Shown one piece after another: positions 54,701 to 64,000 of a stretch of 64,000 nucleotides of DNA; position 1 is the first letter of the stretch, and each line of letters opens with the position of its first letter. Source of the stretch: Lineus longissimus (Eukaryota > Nemertea > Pilidiophora > Heteronemertea > Lineidae); contig NC_088313.1 of NCBI RefSeq assembly GCF_910592395.1, positions 15,888,437 to 15,952,436 on the forward strand, given 5' to 3'. The position numbers and the translations under genes were made by a program. The notes below the pieces were generated by a model. It made no database searches, was not told where the DNA came from, and worked only from the letters and a program-made list of their open reading frames with translations.

Positions 54701-54800
54701 ATTTCGTCCCCGAACACGAAAAAAACAAAAAGGACCAGCTATTTACAATGATGGATTCTTCTACTGGACAAGCCAGGTACCTACTATTCTACCTGGCCAG

Positions 54801-54925
54801 GGACCGGAGATGATCATACGTTACATAATATCGGGTATCACCTGGAGTTGTTAAGTACAGGAGATTATCATACCTTTTGCAAAACTAGGTATCACTTGGC
54901 TAGATACAGGTGATAAATCATACGT
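54801..54925. repeat. Diverged tandem repeat, about 52-base unit
   Basis: Three units contain GGAGATGATCATACG, GGAGATTATCATACC and GGTGATAAATCATACG (near 54806, 54860 and 54909). They are separated by GGTATCACCTGG and GGTATCACTTGG. Confidence 0.65.
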
Positions 54926-57900
54926 TATGTGTACAGTGAGTATATATATATATATCATCTTGGCAAAGTATACAGGAGATAGCCTCATCATGCACGATTG
55001 AGTATAAGTATTTCCTGTACGCAAGTTGCAGACAATTGTATAATGTTGAACAACAGGTGACTATAGCAATTTGACTAGAAACACTGAATATACCACCACA
55101 ATAGCTAATAATTAAAGTAAAGGTATCTTTAAGTGTTTGTTTATCAGGGCAACATATAACGCATCCGACACCACTCGCCTTCAATTAGTTCTTCTTAATA
55201 CGTTACACGAAGCAGCATGCAGGAGCTGGGTATCGGGTGTAGCCAGGCCAGCCACCGAGACGAGAGTTACCGCCATTCGATGGCAAGTTTTGACTCGGTG
55301 GAGCCAGAATCGTTAGCTCGACTGGCTGGCGGCGCGCGCGGAGGAAAAGAGTAGCAACACAAATATAACCTCGCCCTGGAGGTTAATCTCCCACGCCAAC
55401 TGAAGAAGTTACATGACAATTTGGTTCTCGGGGACGGGTTTGCTTTCATTTTTCAGGCATCACCTTAATGAAGAGTGATTAGTGGGGTTAGAAAAACGGT
55501 TATCAGGCGGCCAAAGATGAAGATTACTTACCAGCAGCAATTAGAAAAACGATTATAAAGATAGCAGCTACACTTTTCAAGTATGTTTAATGGTGCAACA
55601 CAGTTTTTATACATTGTATACTCATCCTTATTAACTAATGACAGCTGGTTGTGATGTCTTTCTAACGGTCTCCAAAGTAACAATATTTGTTTTGTTAATT
55701 TTTGTTTGTATGTTTAAGTAATCGTTTCTCAGTCTTGGATCACCTAAGCACAGGATGAGCGTCCTGTCCAAGTCTTTTGCTGCCGCACCCGGTATTAATT
55801 TTCCGGGGTAAACAGAGGCACAAGATATACATGTGTTCGAGTGCTATGTCATCAGAAGTGAGACTCTAAAAAAACGTTTAAGGGTTGCCCATTTGTGTTG
55901 GTTATTTTTTTGCGTTTTTCAAAGTTCAAGAACAATTATTTTTAAGAATGTGGGTTTTTATCGATTATTTGTTTTCAGTTGACGCAGACAAGTTATTTTC
56001 AGGGGGTGTCCAACTAATTAGGTATCCGATACTTATCGCCAAAAACGTACCATGGGGTTTTCGAAATCATGGGATCAACCTGATCAGATTTAATCTGCTT
56101 GAAAATATTGGCAAAGACTTAGGCGGGTTATAAAAGACATAAGGCATGTTTTCACGAGGAGAGACTAATGACACTACACATTGCCTGTGGGTACGATCAG
56201 GTGGCGGCGCTTGTCTGGTCCCAGCAGATCCGCGCCACCTATCTCAGCGGGATCTTGCCAAATTACGGGGTAATTGCCGTCTCAGTAAGAGATTCTCATT
56301 TATAGACCGGTCACAACAAAAGCCAAAACATCTAAACACCAAATTTGACAAAGTCGTCATTCAAACGTACCGAGTTAAAGCGATTGTGCTTCAATTGTGA
56401 AAGTTTGGAGATTGAGAAAATAAAATCCGATATGTTTTGAATTCAATTCAAGTTTAGCTCTGCATTGGTGTAAAATTTGACAACGGATGTATAGCTACAC
56501 CCGTGATTTGACTAAGGAAATACTCAGAGATTCTGACCAATGCTTGATGAAACGAACTTTTTTCATTCAAGTGTCTTCAGCTTAAATTAAGGGACAACCA
56601 TAATTTTAACCGTTCAGGCTGGACAAATGGCTAATAAATTATCGAGAAAAACGCTGCTATTTACTGTGTTGTGAATGTGCATTTGAAAGGCGGCGGTTTT
56701 CGTGCGGTGCCAGAGTGGCGCCATCGTGCCACCACCTCGGGGCATCCGAGATTTAGATTGTCAACCAATAAATTTGATCTGTTTCCCAACTAAATACTGC
56801 CGGTATTTATTAAATGTCAAATGGATGTTCCACGACACCGCCTCACACTGCAGAATAACAATTTGTCGAGTGTCTGTTGTCTTCTGTATCTCAGTTTTAC
56901 TGCATTTCACACAGAAAATAGCGCTTGCATTTCGAATTTCGCAGTGCATTTTACATATCACATTCTGCATTCGCATTTCGAATTTCGCAGTTCGCAGTCC
57001 AACATTTCACATTTCGCATTTCATTGTTGCATTTCGTTTTATCTTCAAATGCAAAGTCTCTTCTTCAAGTACAAACAATGTATTATTAAAGCAATGCAAC
57101 AACATAATTGGATAAACCTCAAATGCAATGATCCCGTCTGTCTCCCGGCGTTTGGAGTCAGCATCAGCGTTCGCGCCACCCAGATACTCGCATGATGATT
57201 TGAGAAATCCCACGGTGGACATTACGCTGATAGAAACGCTTATAATTTGTTCTGCTCGGGTTATCCTTCAGTTTCAGTGACGCGATGTGAACCCTTGCGA
57301 AACGTCATTGACACCAATTAAAAAGCGATGTTTCAACGATCATCTCTGATGAACCGATGCCGTATATCGTGGTCGCCATGATTAATCACTGAACGAGGGA
57401 ACATTTATGTAATTTTCGCGTAATTTCAACATCAAATTATTTTCCGTAAATCGCAATGGAATATAAGAACGGCTTTGACTTTTCTGTATCGACATTTCAT
57501 GGATCGGTAAAATGTATGTTTTACTGTGGCATAGTGCTGTTCAAATGATTTTTATCATGTCGCAATATCAACATTTGATCTAATGATAAGATGTTTAAAA
57601 ATCAAATCCTTCTTATTCATGTAGCGACAGTATACTGTTTTAATTGCTGCAGTTACCCCGCCGGTACTAGGTCGGATGTATAGAGCCATTTTCATAAATT
57701 TGGAAGCGCACCAGCCATATCTGCTCTACACCACCACGCCCAACCATGTGAAACACTATGGATGAAACATTCCTGGATATTTTTATCCCACCGCCGGGGT
57801 TCCTCCAATATAGCGACGGCCCGGCTCAGCGGGCGCGGCCGGTCGCTTTCCCCGCAGTTAATGACCCGTCCCGACTCATGTCCCTCCCGATAACTCGTCC

Positions 57901-59123
57901 AATTCCGAATCGCAACTCAAGCGGAGCCCACCAGTCTCTTTTATATTCTGTTAATTCATCGGTAATAACTATTGGGAACGGTTCAAATAATGAATCTGTC
58001 AATATGAAATCCGTAAGAAGCGCCATTGCCTCTGTAATAAAATTCTAATCAGTTAGTCCGCTCGCATCGCCCGACAATTTGGAGAATCACCGTGTTCTAC
58101 ACCGGGTCCTTATCAGATTTTCCACCCCAGTAAATCGGCGGAGTGAAATATTTCCTAAATCAATCAGTGCGGCTTTCTATATGTTAACTGAGGTGTTTTA
58201 TGTCTTTGAGAGGTTTAGAATAAAGGACGGGAGACGTAGTGTCTTTGAAACCCTACGCACGATCTTTGCAGGATTGCCGATCTGAGCGAGTCTAAGCGAG
58301 TCTAAGCGAATTTAACGGAAGGACAAGCCGAATGTAATGCTGGAAAATGCTCAATAAACTCCAAATGGACTTCATAACGATTTTGGGATAGCGGGAAAGA
58401 GAGTATAGGATTCTAACTTTAAACTGAAATGAGGGTTGAATATTCAACACGGATGACCGTATCCGATTTACAGCATTATCCGTCTCACCGTATAGAGACA
58501 AGAAGGGACCATGCGATTAGAGCGAGAGTTGCTATCGCGATCGCAGTCCGTACGAATAAGGACCGCCAATACTGGACCACTCCGGCTCACAATAAGATCA
58601 TTTTTGCAGTTTGATGTCACAACCGGTCCCGGGTCACAACCAGACGCCATGCCAAAAATACAAGTAACACCAATGTTGGTCCCAAATTTGCCATAATAAC
58701 CTTTGGTGTGACTGTGACGTCATACAGACTTGGCTGGTTCCGGCGTATACTATGCCCACGTCCGGCCGCTTGGTTTCCGCAGCGAGTTACCCACCAAAGA
58801 AAGAGCGTAGTTTTGTCGCCATCTTTAGATTTCTTAGAGAACTGAAGACCATCCAGGAAATCATTTTCGGATCGGTTGTCTCCGTTCAAATGAGGTAGCA
58901 CACAAATTCACTGACTTCGTACTCGACGCGGCGGTCCCAATTGACACAGAAGAGCAATTAGTTAATTAAAAATTGAGACTCATAAACGCCACTCAATGAG
59001 GTAAAACAAACTGTTTCCTGCCGGTGTAACAAGGATCAATATCCCTGATGATTTCAATGAAATTGTCAAGACTTTTTTGATACACACAGTACAAACAAAA
59101 GTCTGGGTCATGTGACAAACAAA

Positions 59124-61808
59124 ATGGCGTTGATGCCTGATTTGCTTTCGGCAGGATTGATCGGTAAAATTAAAAACCAGCACAAAATCCCGAATTCCTC
59201 CTCAAATCAAACATATCATCGATGCATACATACACCTCTGATAAATATTGATCCATAGTAGCGATGAAAAATAAGAGATGATAATGTTTGCACCTCGTAA
59301 TCGATGGTTTGGTGGCTTCAAACTTGTTTTTTGTCACTTTGACAGAAAGAGTGCCACGCCCCCTTTTTACCTCATCTGTCTGTGTTTTGGTTGTTTGGTC
59401 TATGTGAATCTTTGTGCTGGCTCTGGACCACCACTGTTACGAAGTCGACTATTTTATTGTGAATCTCTGTACAACATTTCAATGATAAGAGTTCTGTCAG
59501 TGACAGTGTGAATTGAAGCAACATTACTGCTGTTATCCATATCAATGACAATGTCGTCCTTCCACTTTTCAGAAAAAGATTCACACGGAGATATAACATG
59601 GACATGGGCCTACCCATCAGTGACTCCCTTTCTGCGAGATTTCTACATCAGGAAATCAAACCTCAACTCTGAAAGTGTGCCAGTGCCGTTTACTTATGGA
59701 CAATTCCAGAGAATCTGGTACTACATCAGTACTACAGATGTCGCAGATACAGACAATCTTCCAAAGGTGGGAGTGTTATTGACATGGTCCTGGCCTTGAG
59801 TAGGCCTAAAATGTACATGGCTGCATCGTTTGGGAGATAGCATACATACATGCATATATAATATACTCATTTATTAAACCTCATTTCTGGATTTCTTTTG
59901 AAGATTTGGTGATTTTTCCTTTAGATTTATAAGTGGAAAAAGAATTTCATAGACTAAAGTACAATATATTAGCCTTATTCACTGTAAAATGTCCCGTCAA
60001 GACATACAAAGATACATTGACCTTACTACAGTACTTTGTAATCAGTAACTCCGTTATTTTCAGGTCAAGAAGTTTTCCCTAGTCTTGACAGCGAAAGACT
60101 TCAATCCAGAGAAGTATGAGAGCTTGACGAGGATTATGTGCGCCCTCTATAAGGAGACAGGGACGCCAGTTAGCATTCTAGAGACATTCCTCACAGTCAT
60201 GACCAAGGGTGTGTGTAGAAGTGAAGAGAATGGGACGTTTACCACAAGAGATTTTAGTACAAGTGATGCCTATTTTGCCGGCTCAGCCAAAGGTAGGTTC
60301 AACTGTCTTAACTGTGTCAAGTTGTCCATTGATGTAGGCCCTAAGGCTTCAATCAGTAGTGTTTAACTGGCAGTATTTATCTGCCTATACATCCTCTTTG
60401 TAAGAAGAATCAATCCCAAAAAGTATGGCCATCACTCTTCTAACTTATCATATTTTGTATTTCTTTTCAGATTTGATCAACACATTTGGTGTAGAATCTA
60501 TTCTGATCTACGTAGCCATGTTGTTGAAGAAGAGAGTCGTTGTGTATCATCCTAATGTTGGTGAATTAATCCAGGCTGCAAGGTGAGGTTAACTCCATTG
60601 GTGATATGAATAAAGACAGCAAATGCTTTTATCTAAAACTCCATGTACATTTACACAAGGCCTTTCTGTACAAAATTGAAGTAAAAGCATTTGCGAGTCT
60701 TTATTCATATCACCCCATGTCTTGTAGTTGGGGTGTCAAGACAATGTCACAATCTGAAAATGGAGCTGAGAGTTTGAAGCAAGGAGGAAGCCAGAAGTTG
60801 GTCATATCCGTAACCAGCTTGTTACAGACTTTTTTGACTAAATAGGGCCTAGGTGTGTTTTGTCAGATTACAAAAGCGGCATGGTGTTCACCAGTATCTA
60901 CAAAGCGGGTTGAATAGCTGGGCCTTTGAAACCTTGTGTTTTTTTTCCAGAGCCTTCCCAGCCCTTGTCTGGGAGAGACAGAATTGGAACCTCCTCTATC
61001 CAAATGTTCACTTGGATAAAGACGAGATGTCTGATCTTCAGAGCAACACAAGTTATGTCGCTGGATTCACTGAGGCTTCAGTGGAGGGAAGGTAAATATT
61101 ATAGGTCACAAATCTTGTAATGGTGAATCAAATCCCACCGTGAGTTGGCGCTCATACTGAGTTAGGTCTTTACCCCAGAAAAACAACAAACTACAATGTA
61201 GATGAGACGCTGACTGTGAAAGCACTAACATCTCGCGAGATCTATTGCAACATTGTTCTTGCATGCGACGTCATTTGATTGTGACTTTGTCCACAATGTC
61301 TGAAAGTCTCTGGAGCACGAATACACAACTCTGAAATTTTTCATCATTTCTTTTCAGGAGTGATTTGTATGATATTTTTGTCAACCTGAACAACGCCGAG
61401 ATCTCAATCGCCCCGCAGGCCAAGGAGACATTTGCCATGGGTAAACTACATAAAGATATTGCCATGTACATGGTTCAGAGTGCTGAAGATGACAGCATGA
61501 GCAATAAAGATGTCATTGGTGTAAGTATGAAATACACGCATGGATACATTTCCATTGTGCCTTTCCGAGACCTGATCATCTTCCAGTTCCAACGATTCCA
61601 CGGTTCCATAATTTTGTACGCCTTGGTATTTCAGGCCGTTGTGAAGAAAACCAAAGAACTACTGAACAACTTGAAAAGCTTGGCAACAGAGGGAGAGGAC
61701 GGGAAAGCCAGTATCAGCATTGAAGCATTACGGGGACGGAACATGCCACCGGCTATGGAGAACTTTTTATACAACCTTGCTGCAGCAGAAGGGCTGGTGC
61801 AGTTGTAA
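59124..61808 (+). CDS. DENND10: DENND10 (FAM45), seven coding exons, complete
   Basis: Exons: 59124-59163, 59573-59766, 60064-60292, 60471-60582, 60951-61091, 61358-61520 and 61635-61808. All six introns have GT/AG ends and matching phases, giving 350 residues against about 357 in human DENND10. Recognisable blocks in order are GLIEKDSHGDITWTWAYPS (N-terminal DENN start), FSLVLTAKDFNPEKYESLTR, MTKGVCRSEENGTF, MLLKKRVVVYHP, ALVWERQNW, YVAGFTEASVEGRSDLYD, APQAKETFAMGKLHKD and ENFLYNLAAAEG. DENND10 is a DENN-domain protein of late endosomes that associates with the Commander/CCC complex and has been linked to Rab27. The start sits in a good context (AACAAAATGG) and the first exon codes for only 13 residues plus one base. 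The gene is convergent with BRD8; AATAAA at 62128-62133 fits its 3' end. Confidence 0.95.
60598..60717. mobile_element. MITE-like foldback element, copy A (DENND10 intron 4)
   Basis: A 120-base element with terminal inverted repeats of about 32 bases: the left end reads GGTGATATGAATAAAGAC then GCAAATGCTTTTA, and the right end is its reverse complement with one or two differences. The interior has no coding capacity. A second copy in reverse orientation lies at 62225-62340. I see no clear target-site duplication here. Confidence 0.8.
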
Positions 61809-62127
61809 AAAGAAACATTTGATGGGGTACGAAGGCATTTTTAGTGGCAGGCCTGGATTGGGACATACTACAGGCATAGTAACATTCTCACTTAAAATCT
61901 ACTCAGGTTCGGTTGAGTAGGCTTGGCCAAATTCTGTTAGATTCTAGCCATTTCCCAAGGCAACGATAAATTTATACTACCGTCACTTCCAAATGAAGAC
62001 AATATAATTTTGATACTTTTGTAAATAGGTCGACTTATATGAATGTTCTACATTCCTAGTACAGGTAGTTCTGTGCATTTACATGCATCCAGAAATAGTG
62101 ACCGTTATATGTGTATTCTTACAACAG

Positions 62128-62133
62128 AATAAA
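62128..62133 (+). terminator. DENND10 polyadenylation signal
   Basis: AATAAA, 320 bases after the DENND10 stop codon. It is the first good signal on this strand, although actual cleavage is not shown. Confidence 0.55.
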
Positions 62134-62224
62134 AGCAATACATCATGATCATATCGGTCTTACATCCTCTCTGTCATACCCCAGCTAGAGGGTATCATGG
62201 GGCCAATGTTGTAAGTAGCATGAT

Positions 62225-62340
62225 GTGGCTCATAAAGACTAGCAAATGCTTTTACTTCAGTTTTGTACAGAAAGGCCTAGTGCAAATGTAGATGGAGATT
62301 TAGATAAAGCATTTTGCTAGTCTTGATTCATACCACCCAA
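62225..62340. mobile_element. MITE-like foldback element, copy B (between DENND10 and BRD8)
   Basis: Same family as 60598-60717, in the opposite orientation: its interior (TTTTGTACAGAAAGGCCT) is the reverse complement of copy A's. Ends are GTGG.TCATAAAGACTAGC and the matching inverse ending CATACCACCCAA. It is flanked by TAGCATGAT (62216-62224) and TAGCACGAT (62341-62349), a likely 8-9 base target-site duplication with one mismatch. That length would suit an hAT-type transposase supplied in trans. Confidence 0.8.
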
Positions 62341-62434
62341 TAGCACGATTTCTGGACCTTACGTAAAGGTTAACCAGGATATCCAATAATTTGACAGACT
62401 GAGAGCCAACAAAAACTCCTCATTTATAAATGCA

Positions 62435-62440
62435 TTTATT
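62435..62440 (-). terminator. BRD8 polyadenylation signal
   Basis: AATAAA on the minus strand, 340 bases past the BRD8 stop codon. Together with the DENND10 signal it leaves about 300 bases between the two convergent transcripts. Confidence 0.5.
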
Positions 62441-62779
62441 TCTGGCATTCCTACTCAGTGTACATGTACAATGCATCAATATCCCTTGAACATGTAACCT
62501 TCTGAAGCCTTAACATCATGCCTAGCACAGAAGTCTACATGTACATTCAAGTGCGGCTGTAGCCCTCGCTCCATTCAGATATTGTAAATATTATCTGAAT
62601 AGAAATTATCTTGATATGCTTAGTGAAGATTCAGGCATGAAGGCTTGGTGATAATTCCACCATACATCCACACAGATGTTCAAACAACAAGCACAATCTT
62701 TCCACATTATCAAAGAGTCGAAACTCCACCAAACTCAACAGCATCAACCTTTAACTGCATTGCGAGAATTCGTCTCACA

Positions 62780-63791
62780 TCAGTCATCAGCTCGAGTCTT
62801 TCTCCTCTTGGACTTTCCACCCGATTCATGCTCCATAGAAATCCTACGGCGTTTCACATCATCTTCCTGTAATAACAAAACAATTTGGCTTCAATATAAG
62901 TGAGGTTAAGATAAACTTCGGAATCAGACTTTCCTATGAGATTCAATTAAGTCATCTTGTGACATCTTCAAATTGAATAAGTACAAGAAAGCTTTCACAT
63001 TGATGAATCACCTTTACTCTTTCAATGGTTGTAGCATTTGATGGACTCATTCATGCTGACCGAAGGAGGAGACCCAAGACCCAAGACCAATCACTCCACT
63101 GTCACCAGCCAAAATTGATCAAGAGCCCACGATGTCATGTCACTAAGATAATGTGGTATGCAAAGAATGCTCACAGGAGTGAAGAAATAGGAACAACAGC
63201 TGGTGACAATTGCCCCCAAAAAAGGACTTTCCACACTAACGGCCTTACCTTATCACTTGCATCAGATCTTCTCGACGTCCTCAATATTTTTCCCTCAGCA
63301 GATTGCAGCATCAATTGAGTGTGAACGTATTGCTGGAAAAGGGCAAGACGAGAATTATTTCAAGCACAATTTTCAAGATCAACTGAAAAGAAAATGGCTG
63401 ATCACAAAGGTAAGATCAATAAAGAACAAATTTTAAAAAAATCCAACCAGTAGTTTGCGCTCCTGAGTCAAAAACGATGTGGACAAAACATACAAACAAA
63501 TGGACTATGGGCATTTTGTTCCCCAAATGACTATTGTGACATACCTCGATTTGTTGCATGACGTCATCATACATTGTTGTAGCCATGTTGTAAACGCTTT
63601 GGTTCGAGTTATTGTACATGATCGCATTGGTGAACATCAACATCATGTCGTGTTGGAATTCTGTTGTTGTGCGTATCTGGCCCGAATCAATATTCTTCTT
63701 TATGAGGGAGAGGTCCATTGGTCGGAGAACAACGCTTTTGTAGCCCGGTGCGATATCTTCCGTAACCGGGTGTAGGAATACATTGGCAAAC
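62780..63791 (-). CDS. BRD8: BRD8 bromodomain protein, last three coding exons (partial)
   Basis: Exons in order of transcription are 63791-63545, 63332-63249 and 62866-62780; the gene continues past the right edge. Splice ends and phases agree. The first exon gives most of a bromodomain: FANVFLHPVTEDIAPGYKSV, RPMDLSLIKKNIDSGQIRTT and the acetyl-lysine-binding loop NAIMYNNSNQSVY, ending DDVMQQIE. The second exon (28 codons) reads QYVHTQLMLQSAEGK to SRRSDASDK, like the stretch after the first bromodomain of human BRD8. The last exon encodes EDDVKRRRISMEHESGGKSK and a basic tail RRKTRADD, then TGA. BRD8 is the bromodomain subunit of the TIP60/NuA4 histone acetyltransferase complex in the nucleus. 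This transcript has one bromodomain in the region seen; the second domain of a long human isoform is not found here. The upstream exons, with the start, lie outside the window. Confidence 0.92.
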
Positions 63792-64000
63792 CTGAAAAAT
63801 ATTGAAGAAGAAAGTAGTCCTGAGATGAGCCAGCAGGGGCGAGTAACACCACTGGGTACTCTTCTTCTTCTTCTGTGTTTGACTGGTTAAAATGAACTCA
63901 TTGTTCTTCTTTAGGAATGTCAAGTACATCGTAGTGGGCCACATCGGTCTTCTACCAAGATTGTGCAAGATCTGACAAAACCAACCGCAGTTCAGCCACC
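63792..64000 (-). other. BRD8 intron at the right edge
   Basis: This lies upstream of the BRD8 bromodomain exon. The preceding exon, which should encode the start of the bromodomain (a WKKA..LVWR-type helix), is not recognisable in these 209 bases, so they are read as intron. Confidence 0.5.

Larger units (their letters stand above)
43152..59123. other. Noncoding interval between Msx and DENND10
   Basis: About 16 kb with no recognisable coding exon on either strand. It begins with the Msx 3' UTR, of unknown length, and ends with the DENND10 promoter. It contains a CAATTA cluster (43659-43719), AT-rich stretches with ATTA cores (about 46737-46815 and 47895-47950), local tandem repeats (44969-45150, 45378-45440, 51600-51783, 54801-54925), a short TA run near 54940 and a stretch of repeated 'catttcg' words (about 56925-57037). 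All open frames are short and unlike any family I know. Confidence 0.6.
61809..62779. other. Convergent 3' regions of DENND10 and BRD8
   Basis: Less than 1 kb separates the two stop codons. It contains both 3' UTRs, the two AATAAA signals and MITE copy B between them. No other gene is visible. Confidence 0.7.

Noticed and set aside
56925-57037. Repeated 'catttcg' words as a possible regulatory array
   Set aside because: Spacing is irregular and the words decay into simple sequence; best read as low-complexity DNA.
57758-58048. 96-codon plus-strand frame starting MDETFLDIFIPPPG
   Set aside because: Looks protein-like at the start but has no conserved motif and no neighbouring exon in phase.
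63394-64000. Possible plus-strand gene: ATGGCTGATCACAAAG with a donor at 63410 and an acceptor at about 63914
   Set aside because: The spliced frame stops after a few codons and runs antisense to clear BRD8 exons.

Overview
The window is eukaryotic genomic DNA. Coding sequence is split by GT-AG introns, long stretches carry no genes, and all recognisable products are animal proteins. I recognise five genes by translating exons and checking that splice sites and reading phases agree: a PLPP4/5-type phospholipid phosphatase (minus strand, 5' part only), an NK4/Nkx2-5 (tinman-type) homeobox gene (minus), an Msx homeobox gene (plus), DENND10/FAM45 (plus, complete) and BRD8 (minus, 3' part only). 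A single NK4 next to a single Msx, with full-length conserved motifs in both, points to an invertebrate bilaterian that has kept part of the ancestral NK homeobox cluster. Lophotrochozoans and invertebrate deuterostomes both fit; the sequence alone does not let me choose.

Layout. 144-913: first three coding exons of PLPP4/5; the gene runs off the left edge. 936-8304: intergenic DNA plus the NK4 3' flank. 8305-14865: NK4, two coding exons around a 5.6 kb intron. 14866-34129: about 19 kb without a recognisable gene, lying between the 5' ends of NK4 and Msx, which are transcribed away from each other. 34130-43151: Msx, two coding exons around an 8.1 kb intron. 43152-59123: about 16 kb without a recognisable gene. 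59124-61808: DENND10 in seven coding exons. 61809-62779: tail-to-tail 3' regions of DENND10 and BRD8. 62780-63791: last three coding exons of BRD8.

The homeobox genes are developmental regulators (NK4 in heart and visceral mesoderm; Msx in neural, muscle and dorsal patterning). The long noncoding stretches around them are where their control DNA would be expected. The NK4 intron has an excess of TCAAGTG, the classic Tinman/NK2 binding core, which suggests self-regulation. A tight CAATTA cluster lies about 0.5 kb downstream of the Msx stop. PLPP4/5, DENND10 and BRD8 are housekeeping-type bystanders (lipid phosphatase, endosomal Commander-associated protein, TIP60/NuA4 subunit), and their presence bears on ancient linkage.

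The noncoding DNA also holds several local tandem repeats with units of about 30 to 212 bp, a two-copy MITE-like foldback family around DENND10, a second foldback near 20.2 kb, and poly-C and TA tracts. I found no credible RNA gene, CRISPR array, autonomous transposon or viral element, and nothing that amounts to a new biological system. The most interesting signals concern NK4-Msx linkage and its possible control elements.
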